From: an uncultured Prevotellaceae bacterium
GTDB taxonomy: Bacteria > Bacteroidota > Bacteroidia > Bacteroidales > Muribaculaceae
Direction of reading: 5' to 3'
Assembly (NCBI GenBank): GCA_905210415.1
Contig: CAJLWM010000034.1
Location: 1-24,771 of the forward strand
Length of the DNA: 24,771 nucleotides
In this document: positions 8,089-16,823 of the stretch, one piece after another
How the letters are laid out: each line of letters begins with the position of its first letter
Numbering within the stretch: the first letter of the stretch is position 1
Made by a program: the position numbers and the translations under genes
The notes under the pieces: generated by a model
What the model saw: the letters and a program-made list of their open reading frames with translations, nothing else
Databases searched by the model: none
Told to the model about the DNA's origin: nothing

Positions 8089-10128
8089 TTAGCTATTCAT
8101 TGTCAAGAGGAATTCCTCGTTATTGCGAGTTTTTTCCATGTGATCTTTCACAAATTCCATAGCCTCAACCACAGTGTGATCGCTCAAATAGTTGCGCAAA
8201 ATCCACATACGAGAGTTCACCTCTGGAGTAATCAACAAGTCGTCGCGACGAGTGCTTGATGCCATAACATCCACAGCAGGGAATACACGCTTGTTGGCGA
8301 GCTTGCGGTCGAGTTGCAATTCCATGTTACCAGTACCCTTAAACTCTTCGAAGATCACTTCATCCATCTTGCTACCAGTCTCAATCAGAGCAGTTGCAAT
8401 AATGGTAAGGCTACCGCCACCCTCAATGTTACGAGCCGCACCGAAGAAGCGCTTTGGCTTCTGGAGGGCATTTGCATCCACACCACCGGTGAGGATCTTA
8501 CCAGAAGCTGGTTGATTGGTATTGTAAGCACGAGCCAAACGGGTGATTGAGTCCAAGAGGATTACCACGTCGTGACCACATTCCACCATACGCTTTGCGC
8601 TCTCAAGCACCAGACCGGCAATCTTCACATGGCGTTCAGCGGGTTCGTCGAAGGTAGAAGCAATCACGTCGGCCTTCACACTGCGGCGCATATCGGTAAC
8701 TTCCTCAGGACGCTCATCGATAAGCAACACTATCAGGTGTGTGGTTGGGTGATTCTCGGCAATCGAATTGGCGATATCCTTCAGGAGCATTGTCTTACCA
8801 GTCTTTGGAGGTGCCACGATAAGACCACGTTGACCCTTACCAATAGGAGCAAACATATCAACCACACGAGTGGAGATACTTGGATGGCGTCGGTTCTCAA
8901 GATTGAATTTCTCATCTGGGAACAATGGAGTAAGGTGCTCAAATGGCACACGGTCGCGAGCCAACTCTGGAGTTGTACCGTTCACGCTATCCACGCCACA
9001 CAATGGGAAATACTTTTCGCCTTCGCGTGGAGGGCGAATGTTACCCTCAACGATGTCGCCAGTCTTCAAACTGAATTGCTTGATTTGTGCTTGCGACACA
9101 TACACATCATCAGGCGATGTGAGGTAGTTATAGTCAGACGAACGCAAGAAGCCATAACCATCAGGCATCACTTCGAGCAAGCCCTTACCCTTGAGGATAC
9201 CCTCGAAGCTATAAGGATTGTCGATAAATGGATTATCTTGCTGCTGTTGTTGTTTTTGCTGATTTTGCTGTTGCTTCTGCTGTTTCTTTTGCTTCTTCGA
9301 TTTAGGCTGTTCCTTCTCTGCTACAGGTTCTTGCAGAATGATTGGAGCCTTAGCAGCCTCTTCGGCAGCGCGCTTGGCTTCCTCAGCCGAACGCTTTGCG
9401 GCTTCTTCTCGCTCTTGCTTAGAACGTGGACGGAAACTTGTGGCAGTAGGGAAAAATTCGTCAAGCGAGTTTTCCTTAGTCTCTTGCGAAGCACCGCTTG
9501 GAGTGAAAACACGAGGAGTGAATGTTCGCTGCATGATAGGAGCTTCTTCGGCAGGTTGTTCATTCTTCTGATTTGCCACTTCTGGCTCTTTCACTTCCGC
9601 CACTGGAGCATCGTTCTTTTCAGCCATAGGAGCCTCAACTGCCTCAACAACGGTTTCTGCAGCAGGTTGCTTATTCTCAGCATCGGCCACAACAGCCTCT
9701 GCCTGAGCATCTACGTCCTTATCGCTCACGCGAGGACGGCGACGAGATTTCTTTTCTGCAGGTTCGGCAATCTCCGCCTCAGCCACTTCTTCTGTTGCAG
9801 GAGCAGCGGGAGTTTCCACCTTCTTTTCCTCAGCCTTTTTTTCGGTTTTCTTTGCAAGTTCTTTCTTCGTTGTCTTCTTCTTTGCAGCGGCAGTCTTTTC
9901 CTTTGCCGCACCCTTATCATCCGATGTCTTTTCAGCCTTCTTCTTTACACTCTTTTTGGTTTTTGCGTCGTTGGCCTTGGCCTTTGAAGCGGTCTCTGCC
10001 TCAAGGTCAATAATCTCAAACGCCAAGCTTTGCAATGACATTGAGTCTGACTTTTTTATGCCATACGACGCACCCAATGCGCGCAAGTCCGACTCATTCA
10101 TCGACTCTAATTCTTTTAATGTATACAT
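8089..10128 (-). CDS. rho: Transcription termination factor Rho with long disordered insert
   Basis: This is the hexameric RNA helicase that ends transcription. The 679 residues far exceed the roughly 420 of E. coli Rho. Order: a Rho N-terminal SAP-like helix domain (1-45); a low-complexity insert (about 46-300) rich in Lys, Ala, Glu and Pro, ending in a Lys/Gln tract at about 276-298; the cold-shock RNA-binding domain (about 305-375, with DGYGFLRS); and the RecA-type ATPase (about 400-660). The ATPase carries the P-loop PPKTGKT near 440, [15 protein letters not shown] and [13 protein letters not shown]. The insert stays in frame and is a feature of Bacteroidetes Rho, so it is not an assembly fault. 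A good promoter lies about 175 bp upstream. Confidence 0.97.
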   Translation of the reverse strand: MYTLKELESMNESDLRALGASYGIKKSDSMSLQSLAFEIIDLEAETASKAKANDAKTKKSVKKKAEKTSDDKGAAKEKTAAAKKKTTKKELAKKTEKKAEEKKVETPAAPATEEVAEAEIAEPAEKKSRRRPRVSDKDVDAQAEAVVADAENKQPAAETVVEAVEAPMAEKNDAPVAEVKEPEVANQKNEQPAEEAPIMQRTFTPRVFTPSGASQETKENSLDEFFPTATSFRPRSKQEREEAAKRSAEEAKRAAEEAAKAPIILQEPVAEKEQPKSKKQKKQQKQQQNQQKQQQQQDNPFIDNPYSFEGILKGKGLLEVMPDGYGFLRSSDYNYLTSPDDVYVSQAQIKQFSLKTGDIVEGNIRPPREGEKYFPLCGVDSVNGTTPELARDRVPFEHLTPLFPDEKFNLENRRHPSISTRVVDMFAPIGKGQRGLIVAPPKTGKTMLLKDIANSIAENHPTTHLIVLLIDERPEEVTDMRRSVKADVIASTFDEPAERHVKIAGLVLESAKRMVECGHDVVILLDSITRLARAYNTNQPASGKILTGGVDANALQKPKRFFGAARNIEGGGSLTIIATALIETGSKMDEVIFEEFKGTGNMELQLDRKLANKRVFPAVDVMASSTRRDDLLITPEVNSRMWILRNYLSDHTVVEAMEFVKDHMEKTRNNEEFLLTMNS

Positions 10129-10303
10129 AGTATATCTTGTTTTGTGGAGTTATTCTTTTACACTGTATACCCTATAGGTATCACTACAGCATGAATACAC
10201 AAATTAAAAATCTGATATGAAATGTTGATTAAATAAAGGATTTGATACTAATAGACAGCCCTATAAACAATGTCTTTTTAAATATCGTGGTTGTTTTATG
10301 ATG

Positions 10304-10333
10304 CAAATATACTACTTTTTTCGTTTACGACAA
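10304..10333 (-). promoter_or_regulatory. Promoter of rho
   Basis: On the minus strand, TTG at 10333-10331 and TATATTTG at 10311-10304 are 19 bp apart, matching the Bacteroidetes -33/-7 pattern. Transcription would start near 10300 and give a leader of about 170 nt. The leader (10129-10300) is AT-rich and carries a short inverted repeat, ATACC/GGTAT, about 40 nt before the ATG. Upstream of the promoter, up to the DUF4886 stop at 10499, I see only two short, weak hairpins. Confidence 0.6.
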
Positions 10334-10498
10334 TCGTTTGTGCCTTAAAGTTGCTTAAACTGTAATATTTTTGTTGAATTTTGTTTCATCATTGTATCAT
10401 TGGCAACAATCTGCCCATCTAAAACCGACAATCGGCAGACAAGCTATTTATCATTAACTTATCCACCGATTGCTATATCTCCGCTACATCGAGTAGCG

Positions 10499-11395
10499 TC
10501 ACTGTATCCACACCGAATAGTGGCGAGCGCATGCGCGGCGGGCTGCCAATTGGCATGCCACGGCCTCCTCATCAGTAAGTTGCTGCGACGAGCCATGCAG
10601 GCGGCATTTATTACCATCCACAGTAGTGCGAAATGCTGGCGCTACCAATGCCTGAAACCAAGCACAAGCGGCTGTGTATCTACCCATCTTATAATTAAGG
10701 TGATAGCCGTCTCGTGTCATCTCCTTGGCATCGTGCATTATGCCACGAAGGTTTTGCACTGCAGTGCCGGTAGGTATCACTATATCTATTGCGGTTGATT
10801 CCACCAACTTCTCGTTGCAACTCATGATGTTTTGATACATCGCCAACTGATTGCGCGAATATTTAGGGAAATCAGGATGGCTTGATGTGGTGGCATAAGC
10901 CCATGTCTGCTGCCAAGCGATGCATGCACCTGCATTTTTGCAGTTAAATCGCAATATCTCAAGCAGTTTGTCGAGCCAAGGCTGATAAGTATTATACAAG
11001 CCCGAAGATCCCGATGCCTGTTGCACAACTATCACGTCCCACTTCTCATCGAGGAGTCCATCAAGCAACGATGCATTCTTCTTCTCTGTCACCCAATGAT
11101 TTTTCTCAGATTTATAGTACACATAGTTTCTTTCACCACTCTCAAATTCCTTCACATGGCGTTCAAGCGAACAGCCTCCTATATATAGGCGACCAAGCAC
11201 CACATTGTGAATGCCCGCTGCAGCCAACAAATTAGGCAAATACATCATACCATCGTCAGTGAAACTATTGCCAACGCCCAAGATTCTGAGCGTATCTGGC
11301 TCCTGTGGTATCGGATAATTAGTGATACCATTCGCTGCGCTACCTCCAAACACTCCTATTATGGAAATCAGTAGCACCAAAACAAACTTCTTCAT
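10499..11395 (-). CDS. Exported DUF4886 SGNH-hydrolase-like protein
   Basis: This is a probable secreted or periplasmic esterase-type protein of 298 residues. Residues 1-22 form a signal peptide (MKKFVLVLLISIIG...). SGNH landmarks are GNSF at 42-45 with candidate nucleophile S44, the GG pair at 73-74 (YIGG), Q125/Q126 in VIVVQQASGS, and D229-x-x-H232 in DGYHLN. The pattern fits Pfam DUF4886. The start was placed at the ATG at 11395 because it begins the signal peptide and lies 4 nt after the tilS stop. An in-frame ATG 48 nt earlier would bury the signal. The substrate is unknown; carbohydrate deacetylation is common in such proteins. It probably shares the tilS transcript. Confidence 0.8.
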   Translation of the reverse strand: MKKFVLVLLISIIGVFGGSAANGITNYPIPQEPDTLRILGVGNSFTDDGMMYLPNLLAAAGIHNVVLGRLYIGGCSLERHVKEFESGERNYVYYKSEKNHWVTEKKNASLLDGLLDEKWDVIVVQQASGSSGLYNTYQPWLDKLLEILRFNCKNAGACIAWQQTWAYATTSSHPDFPKYSRNQLAMYQNIMSCNEKLVESTAIDIVIPTGTAVQNLRGIMHDAKEMTRDGYHLNYKMGRYTAACAWFQALVAPAFRTTVDGNKCRLHGSSQQLTDEEAVACQLAARRACARHYSVWIQ

Positions 11396-11399
11396 CGTT

Positions 11400-12740
11400 T
11401 TAATTCTCCTTATATGTAAGTTGATAATAATACTCATCGCCATCTGCTATGCTGAATGCGTCGGCAGCGCGCATGCCCAGCACCCACACTATTTTACCAT
11501 CCGCCTCAAGCACCCACACTCGGCGCTTCTCCATTTCCGACAGTTTGCAGTCGTTAAACAGATCGCTCAGCAATTTCGTGCCCTTCATACCGAACGGACG
11601 GAATCTGTCGCCTCGTTTCGGGTGGCGTAGCAACACCGCCTGAGCCTCCATGATGCTTTCACCAAACGCAACAACTCGCTTTCCGTCAACCTCTTCTCTA
11701 CGAAATGGCATAGCATTGCGCACCACTGATATAACTACCGGACTGGTAACACCGTGAGCGATATTCACCGGCATAGCCTCTTCTGCTTTTTCTGTAAGCC
11801 CGCAGATTTCCATGCTATCACGCCCTACCACCAGTTCGTGTGTCGACGAGCAGAAGCGCTTTCCGCTACTTCCTATAGTAGCAAACGCCTCATGTGCTTG
11901 GGTGCTATTGAAGCCATACTCCTTAATCAATTCATAAAGCATCGCTTCGCCGCTACGCATCGCCGTCAACGCTGTGCAATCAATAATCACCACATCGCCT
12001 ACTCTACGCACCATACTGCTGCCCGCCTGCTCTATCAACTCGGCATAAAGCGCTGCCGACGAACGCATATCGTGGAGCGTGCGTTGCAACCCTGTAGTTG
12101 ATTCAGGGAAAAGACTATATATCTCTGGAATGACCACATTTCGCAGTTTATTGCGCTTATACACCGACTCAAGATTGGTGCTATCAGTGACATACAGCAC
12201 ACCTTTGTCGGTAAGATATTGCTCCACATCGCTTCGGGTGACGCACAATAGCGGACGCACCAACTTGCCATTTCGGGGTTTGATAGACGCCAGTCCCTGA
12301 ACTCCGCTGCCTCGCATGGCATTCATAAAGAATGTCTCCACAGCATCATCCACATGGTGTGCCACAGCGATAGCCTGACACTGATGCTGCTCAGCAAGCG
12401 CATAAAACCATTCGTAGCGCAGTTCTCGGCAAGCCATCTCGGTAGACACCCCATGCTCGCGCTCATAAGCCTCAACATCGAAGTGCTTCACCACGAGCGG
12501 CACACTGAGTTGCGTGGTAATGGTGCGCACCCACCGTTCATCGCGATTGCTCTCCTCGCCCCGTAGATGAAAATTGCAGTGAGCCACCACAACAGAATAG
12601 CCCAATTCGCGCAGCACAAGCAGCAATGCCACAGAATCGGCACCGCCACTCACAGTCACCAGCAATGGGTCGGCAAGCATCAGCGCACATTCCTTGGCAA
12701 TAAACTCTGCCACAATATCTTTAAATTGGCTCTTTTCCAT
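11400..12740 (-). CDS. tilS: tRNA(Ile)-lysidine synthetase
   Basis: The enzyme adds lysine to C34 of tRNA-Ile(CAU) so that it reads AUA. The 446 residues start with the N-type ATP pyrophosphatase domain: the PP-loop SGGADS at 31-36, HCNFHLRGEES, and AHHVDDAVETFFMNAMRGSG. The TilS C-terminal domain follows at about 365-446, starting LLRHPKRGDRFRPFGMKGTK. This is a full-length member. It is divergent from pheS and is followed after 4 nt by the DUF4886 gene. A -7 box lies directly against its start codon. Confidence 0.95.
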   Translation of the reverse strand: MEKSQFKDIVAEFIAKECALMLADPLLVTVSGGADSVALLLVLRELGYSVVVAHCNFHLRGEESNRDERWVRTITTQLSVPLVVKHFDVEAYEREHGVSTEMACRELRYEWFYALAEQHQCQAIAVAHHVDDAVETFFMNAMRGSGVQGLASIKPRNGKLVRPLLCVTRSDVEQYLTDKGVLYVTDSTNLESVYKRNKLRNVVIPEIYSLFPESTTGLQRTLHDMRSSAALYAELIEQAGSSMVRRVGDVVIIDCTALTAMRSGEAMLYELIKEYGFNSTQAHEAFATIGSSGKRFCSSTHELVVGRDSMEICGLTEKAEEAMPVNIAHGVTSPVVISVVRNAMPFRREEVDGKRVVAFGESIMEAQAVLLRHPKRGDRFRPFGMKGTKLLSDLFNDCKLSEMEKRRVWVLEADGKIVWVLGMRAADAFSIADGDEYYYQLTYKEN

Positions 12741-12744
12741 ATAA

Positions 12745-12752
12745 CAAAGTTA
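12745..12752 (-). promoter_or_regulatory. -7 promoter box abutting the tilS ATG
   Basis: The minus strand reads TAACTTTG, a full match to TAnnTTTG, ending 4 nt before the tilS ATG. The geometry is the same as at 7255-7262. A leaderless tilS mRNA would result. No -33 element is evident. Confidence 0.4.
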
Positions 12753-12870
12753 GCGAAAAACCACGATAAACACTGCATTGCATACACATTATTACGCCGA
12801 AACCACAGCATCCGGCAATAAAACTCACAAGTAATCACATCGTTTTATATAAGGTTTGAGTAAAATTTAG

Positions 12871-12878
12871 TAAATTTG
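12871..12878 (+). promoter_or_regulatory. -7 promoter box for pheS
   Basis: TAAATTTG fully matches TAnnTTTG and lies 25 nt before the pheS ATG, implying a leader of about 22 nt. The nearest TTTG upstream is only 12 bp away, so the -33 region is weak. Confidence 0.45.
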
Positions 12879-12903
12879 CAGAAATAAAATTTAGAACAAT
12901 CTA

Positions 12904-13923
12904 ATGATAGAGAAAATAAAGGCTCTAAAAGAGCAAATCAACGCAATCACAGCGAACAACGCTGACGAACTCGAAGCACTGAGAATAAAATACCTGAGCA
13001 AAAAGGGCGAAATCACCGCTTTGTTCAGCGACTTCCGTAATGTTCCAAACGAACAAAAGCGCGAAATCGGTCAGTTGCTCAACGAATTGAAGACTTTAGC
13101 TACCGACAAAATCAATGCCCTCAAAGAAGCATTCGATGCAAAAGCGGTGGAAAACGAAGATATCGACCTCACACGCACAAGCGCGCCACAGGAAATCGGC
13201 ACTCGCCACCCAATATCACTCGTAAGAAAAGAAATTATCGACATATTCTCTCGTTTGGGATTCACTATCGCTGAAGGTCCTGAAGTGGAAGACGACTGGC
13301 ACGTGTTCTCTTCGCTCAACTTTGCCGAAGATCACCCAGCACGCGACATGCAAGACACCTTCTTCATCCAACGCAACCCCGACGTGCTGCTTCGCACCCA
13401 CACTTCATCGGTGCAAAGCCGCATCATGGAGCACACCGAGCCACCTATCCGCATCATCTGCCCAGGACGCGTATACCGCAATGAGGCTATCTCGGCTCGC
13501 GCACACTGCTTCTTCCACCAAGTAGAAGCTCTCTACGTAGACAAGAACGTGACTTTCGCCGACCTTAAGCAAGTGCTTCTCTACTTCGCACAAGAAATGT
13601 TCGGTCCAGACACAAAGATTCGTCTTCGTCCTTCTTACTTCCCATTCACTGAGCCATCGGCTGAAATGGACATCTCTTGCGACCTCTGCGGCGGCAAGGG
13701 CTGCGCATTCTGTAAGGGCACTGGCTGGGTGGAAATTCTTGGATGCGGTATGGTTGACCCTAACGTGCTCGAATCATGCGGAATCGACAGCAAGGTTTAC
13801 TCTGGCTTCGCATTGGGTATGGGCATCGAACGCATCACCAACCTCAAATATCGCGTAAAAGACTTGCGTATGTTCTCTGAGAACGACGTTCGCTTCCTCG
13901 ATGAATTCAAGTCGGCTCACTAA
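12904..13923 (+). CDS. pheS: Phenylalanine--tRNA ligase alpha subunit
   Basis: This is the catalytic subunit of the PheST enzyme that charges tRNA-Phe. The 339 residues have the N-terminal coiled-coil tRNA-binding arm (about 1-85) and a class II synthetase core. The core includes the motif 2 region (CPGRVYRNEAISARAHCFFHQVE, start only) and motif 3 GMGIERI near the end. A CxxC...CxxC knuckle (CDLCGGKGCAFCKGTGW) sits in the core, as in many bacterial PheS. The gene stands alone, with no pheT beside it, and ends in a strong terminator. Confidence 0.97.
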   Translation: MIEKIKALKEQINAITANNADELEALRIKYLSKKGEITALFSDFRNVPNEQKREIGQLLNELKTLATDKINALKEAFDAKAVENEDIDLTRTSAPQEIGTRHPISLVRKEIIDIFSRLGFTIAEGPEVEDDWHVFSSLNFAEDHPARDMQDTFFIQRNPDVLLRTHTSSVQSRIMEHTEPPIRIICPGRVYRNEAISARAHCFFHQVEALYVDKNVTFADLKQVLLYFAQEMFGPDTKIRLRPSYFPFTEPSAEMDISCDLCGGKGCAFCKGTGWVEILGCGMVDPNVLESCGIDSKVYSGFALGMGIERITNLKYRVKDLRMFSENDVRFLDEFKSAH

Positions 13924-13950
13924 TCACACTTGAGCGACACAATTTATACA

Positions 13951-13994
13951 AAGGCACTAATCTCTGCTATTTGCTTGAGGCGAGTGCCTTTTTT
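13951..13994 (+). terminator. Rho-independent terminator after pheS
   Basis: AAGGCACT at 13951-13958 pairs with AGTGCCTT at 13983-13990, followed by TTTT. The loop region contains an ATG at 13971 in frame with nth, which is therefore unlikely to be the nth start. Confidence 0.8.
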
Positions 13995-14021
13995 CACCCC
14001 ATTACTCTTCACCATAGCGCT

Positions 14022-14656
14022 ATGACCATAAAACAACGTTATCAGGGAATCATCGATTGGTTTCAGGCAAACATGCCCACAGCACAGACCGAGTTGCACT
14101 ACAACTCGCCCTACCAATTGCTCGTGGCAGTAATCTTGTCGGCACAATGCACCGACAAACGTATCAACATGATTACGCCTGCACTATTCGAAGCATTCCC
14201 AACGCCCGGCGATATGGCACGGTCGAGTGTAGAAGAAATATATGATTATGTAAAATCGGTGTCGTATCCCAACAACAAGGCTAAGAATCTCTTTGCGATG
14301 GCAAACATGCTTGTCGACGTGTATCACAGCACTGTGCCCGACACTATGGAGGACCTTATAAAACTGCCTGGTGTGGGCCGCAAAACCGCCAATGTGATAC
14401 TCTCAGTGGTGTTTGACCAAGCACGAATGGCCGTTGACACACACGTCTTTCGTGTGTCGGAGCGCATAGGGCTCACAACCAACAGCCGCACTCCGCTCGA
14501 AACCGAACGCACGCTGATTGCCCACCTGCCCACCGAAGTGGTGCACACCACTGGCTCATCTTGCACGGCAGATACACTTGCACTGCTCGCAAACCGAAAT
14601 GTATGGAATGTGGTATCAAGGATTTTTGCCGCTACTATAGCAAAAATGCCAAGTGA
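14022..14656 (+). pseudogene. nth: Endonuclease III, frameshifted before the 4Fe-4S motif
   Basis: This is a base-excision repair glycosylase/AP lyase gene. The first 170 or so codons are intact: the helix-hairpin-helix LPGVGRKTAN with the catalytic Lys, and AVDTHVFRV with the catalytic Asp. At about 14541-14551 the frame breaks. The original frame runs on with unrelated residues to a stop at 14715-14717. From 14549 the frame two bases ahead reads [11 protein letters not shown] and then a perfect C-X6-C-X2-C-X5-C cluster (Cys codons at 14579, 14600, 14609 and 14627), ending at TGA 14654-14656. A net loss of one base, or gain of two, near GTGGTGCACACCAC explains it. As read, the protein lacks its cluster. 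It could be a true mutation or a sequencing or assembly error. Confidence 0.88.
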
Positions 14657-14738
14657 AGCCGCCTCTGGCAAACGCCATTATGCCAACATAAAACATTTTT
14701 ATACGACATATCCATAACACGGTTTCAAGATTAATTCT

Positions 14739-14746
14739 TAACTTTG
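14739..14746 (+). promoter_or_regulatory. Possible -7 box upstream of the GtrA gene
   Basis: TAACTTTG matches TAnnTTTG and would give a leader of about 85 nt containing a weak 6-bp hairpin (14756-14761 with 14781-14786) followed by a T-rich run. There is no -33 match at the right spacing. Confidence 0.3.
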
Positions 14747-14835
14747 TATTGCATTGTAGTGTTTTTCAAAGCCTCTTTAGCACTACGATGCCTCATTTTT
14801 ATTAATTCAGAATTTATAAATTGCCACATATTGCA

Positions 14836-15291
14836 ATGAAAGAAAACACAAAGACCACCGCTATTCAACTGATAAAATACGGCATAGTGGGTGTGAGCAA
14901 CTCGCTCATCACACTGATAGTAATATTTGTTTGCAACGAAATATTAGGCTTAAAACTGATGCTCAGCGACGCCATCGGCTATATCGCTGGCGTGATTAAC
15001 AGTTTCATCTGGAACAAGAAATGGGTGTTCCAAACCCACGACACAAAAGTGCTTCGCGAAATGGGCCTGTTTGTGGGCGGCTTCCTACTCTGCTTCGGCC
15101 TGCAATTCGTTACGCTACTCGTTGTGCGAAATCCGCTTAAGGACTTGGCCGTGGACCTTCTTGGCAACGACTTTACAATGTTCAGCCTTAATGCGCAATC
15201 AGTGGGCGAATATGCTGGCGTAATCATCGGTATGGTGGTGTACACCCTCTCAAACTATATCTTCAACCGTTGCGTCACTTTCCGCAACTAA
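14836..15291 (+). CDS. GtrA-family membrane protein
   Basis: This is a small integral membrane protein of 151 residues with four predicted membrane helices (about 10-32, 38-55, 75-100 and 120-143). The family signatures are KYGIVGVSNS near the start and GVINSFIWNKKWVF after helix 2. GtrA-type proteins are thought to move undecaprenyl-linked sugars or to assist cell-surface polysaccharide synthesis, but no sugar genes lie nearby, so the role here is open. The ATG at 14836 was preferred to an in-frame TTG at 14821. The gene appears monocistronic. Confidence 0.85.
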   Translation: MKENTKTTAIQLIKYGIVGVSNSLITLIVIFVCNEILGLKLMLSDAIGYIAGVINSFIWNKKWVFQTHDTKVLREMGLFVGGFLLCFGLQFVTLLVVRNPLKDLAVDLLGNDFTMFSLNAQSVGEYAGVIIGMVVYTLSNYIFNRCVTFRN

Positions 15292-15300
15292 CACATCAAT

Positions 15301-15353
15301 ATAACACCAATCGCCCCATAAGTTTCTGCAGAAGCTTATGGGGCGATTGTTAT
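15301..15353. terminator. Long stem-loop between gtrA-like gene and cca
   Basis: A perfect 15-bp stem (15308-15322 with 15335-15349) with a 12-nt loop sits between converging genes. ATAAC/GTTAT extends it across a 3-nt bulge. A clear T-run is absent on either strand, so it is probably a bidirectional terminator or mRNA 3'-end stabiliser, with some uncertainty. Confidence 0.55.
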
Positions 15354-15367
15354 ATCTGATGGGATTA

Positions 15368-16798
15368 TTACTTCACAGGGGTGAGCCCGTTTTCGACTGC
15401 CACTTTAAGCATATATTGGCGAGCCTGCTCATAGTCGTTCTCTATCACTCCATCGAGGATAGCATCCTTAATAGCATTTTTTATCACACCCACTTCTCTC
15501 GTAGGCTGCAAACCAAACGTTGCCATAATCTCCTCGCCCGACACCGGCGGTTGGAAATTGCGCACACGGTCTTTCTCCTCTATGTCGATTAGTTTCTTGC
15601 GCACCAACGCAAAATTCTGAAGCAGACGTTGCACCTTCTGCTGATTTTTCGAGGTTATGTCGGCCTCGCACAGCAGCATCAAGTCGTCGATATCATCGCC
15701 GGCATCAAACAGCAATCGGCGCACTGCCGAATCGGTCACTTCATCTTCCACCAAAGCTATTGGTCGCATGTGCAAGCCCACAAGTTTCTTCACATACTTC
15801 ATATGCTCGTTGAGCGGCAACTTCATGCGGGTGAAGATGCGAGGCACCATTTTCTCACCGATGAAGTTGTGATTGTGAAATGTCCAGCCAATCTTTTCGT
15901 CCCAACTCTTTGTTGCAGGCTTACCTAAATCGTGAAACACAGCAGCCCAGCGTAGCCATTCATTGTCGCTCTTTTCTGCCACATTGTCGAGCACTTGCAT
16001 CGTGTGCCAGAAGTTATCTTTATGGCCGCGGCCGTTCACCGTTTCCACGCCTTTCATCGCAGCCAATTCCGGGAATATCAATTCCAACAAACCGCATTCG
16101 CTGAGAAGCACAAAGCCGCGCGACGGCTTCTTCGACTTAATTATCTTGGTGAGTTCGTCAATGATGCGCTCCTTTGAGATTATCTTGATGCGCTCTTTAT
16201 TGCGACGGATAGCCTCGAAGGTCTCTGCAAAAATCTCAAAATCAAGCTGTGTGGCAAATCGTATAGCCCTCATCATGCGCAGAGGGTCGTCGGAGAAAGT
16301 GATATCCGGATCAAGCGGCGTGCGAATAATGCGTCGCTCCAAGTCGCCGATGCCATCAAACGGGTCGAGTAACTTGCCATAAGTGGCGCTATTCACCGAA
16401 ATTGCCATTGCATTGATTGTGAAATCGCGGCGGCACTGATCGTCGTTCAGCGTGCCATCCTCAACTTTTGGTTTACGGCTCTCGCGGCTATACGACTCTT
16501 TGCGTGCACCCACAAACTCAAGTTCTATTCCACGACGCTTCACCTGTGCTGTGCCGAAATTAGGAAAAACCGCCAAATGCGTGTTTTTACCCCACTTCTC
16601 TGCCACCAATTTAGCCAATTCCAATCCGCTGCCCACCGTCACGAAATCCATGTCCTTCGACGGGCGTTGCAAAAATATATCACGAACATAGCCGCCCACC
16701 ACATAGCACTCACGTTGCAACTCATCGGCTGCATCGCCCACCATGTGGAAAACAGTATTGCTCAAATGCTCATCTATCTTGTTTTTGTCAATCTTCAT
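15368..16798 (-). CDS. cca: CCA tRNA nucleotidyltransferase with HD domain
   Basis: The enzyme adds or repairs the 3'-CCA end of tRNA. The 476 residues contain the class II polymerase-beta head: GGYVRD at 35-40, the metal pair D49-x-D51, RRDFTINAMA at 123-132, and DPLRMMRAIRFATQL at 171-185. The HD phosphohydrolase region has H265 and HD at 289-290 (VFHDLGKP). The C-terminus continues to 476. Because a CCA end and HD domain occur together, this is the bifunctional-type layout. It is the last gene of the minus-strand array, 25 nt after the M24 peptidase. Confidence 0.94.
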   Translation of the reverse strand: MKIDKNKIDEHLSNTVFHMVGDAADELQRECYVVGGYVRDIFLQRPSKDMDFVTVGSGLELAKLVAEKWGKNTHLAVFPNFGTAQVKRRGIELEFVGARKESYSRESRKPKVEDGTLNDDQCRRDFTINAMAISVNSATYGKLLDPFDGIGDLERRIIRTPLDPDITFSDDPLRMMRAIRFATQLDFEIFAETFEAIRRNKERIKIISKERIIDELTKIIKSKKPSRGFVLLSECGLLELIFPELAAMKGVETVNGRGHKDNFWHTMQVLDNVAEKSDNEWLRWAAVFHDLGKPATKSWDEKIGWTFHNHNFIGEKMVPRIFTRMKLPLNEHMKYVKKLVGLHMRPIALVEDEVTDSAVRRLLFDAGDDIDDLMLLCEADITSKNQQKVQRLLQNFALVRKKLIDIEEKDRVRNFQPPVSGEEIMATFGLQPTREVGVIKNAIKDAILDGVIENDYEQARQYMLKVAVENGLTPVK

Positions 16799-16823
16799 TC
16801 AAAAAAATTTCCTGCAATATTGT

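Noticed and set aside
9232..9300. CTG/TTG-rich stretch as a tandem DNA repeat
   Set aside because: It encodes the Gln/Lys tract of Rho with mixed codons and no fixed unit.
8572..9987. Long plus-strand ORF (471 codons) opposite rho
   Set aside because: It is the antisense shadow of rho, Leu/Phe/Arg-rich without domains; rho on the other strand has clear motifs throughout.
10419..10495. Terminator for the tilS-DUF4886 unit
   Set aside because: Only short stems (CCGA/TCGG and GCTAC/GTAGC) without a proper T-run were found.
11396..11443. Earlier in-frame ATG for the DUF4886 gene
   Set aside because: It overlaps the tilS end and would put 16 residues before an otherwise standard signal peptide.
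13971..14021. Earlier in-frame ATG for nth
   Set aside because: It lies in the loop of the pheS terminator, and the extra residues match nothing in the family.
14821..14835. TTG start for the GtrA gene
   Set aside because: The ATG at 14836 gives the normal family N-terminus.
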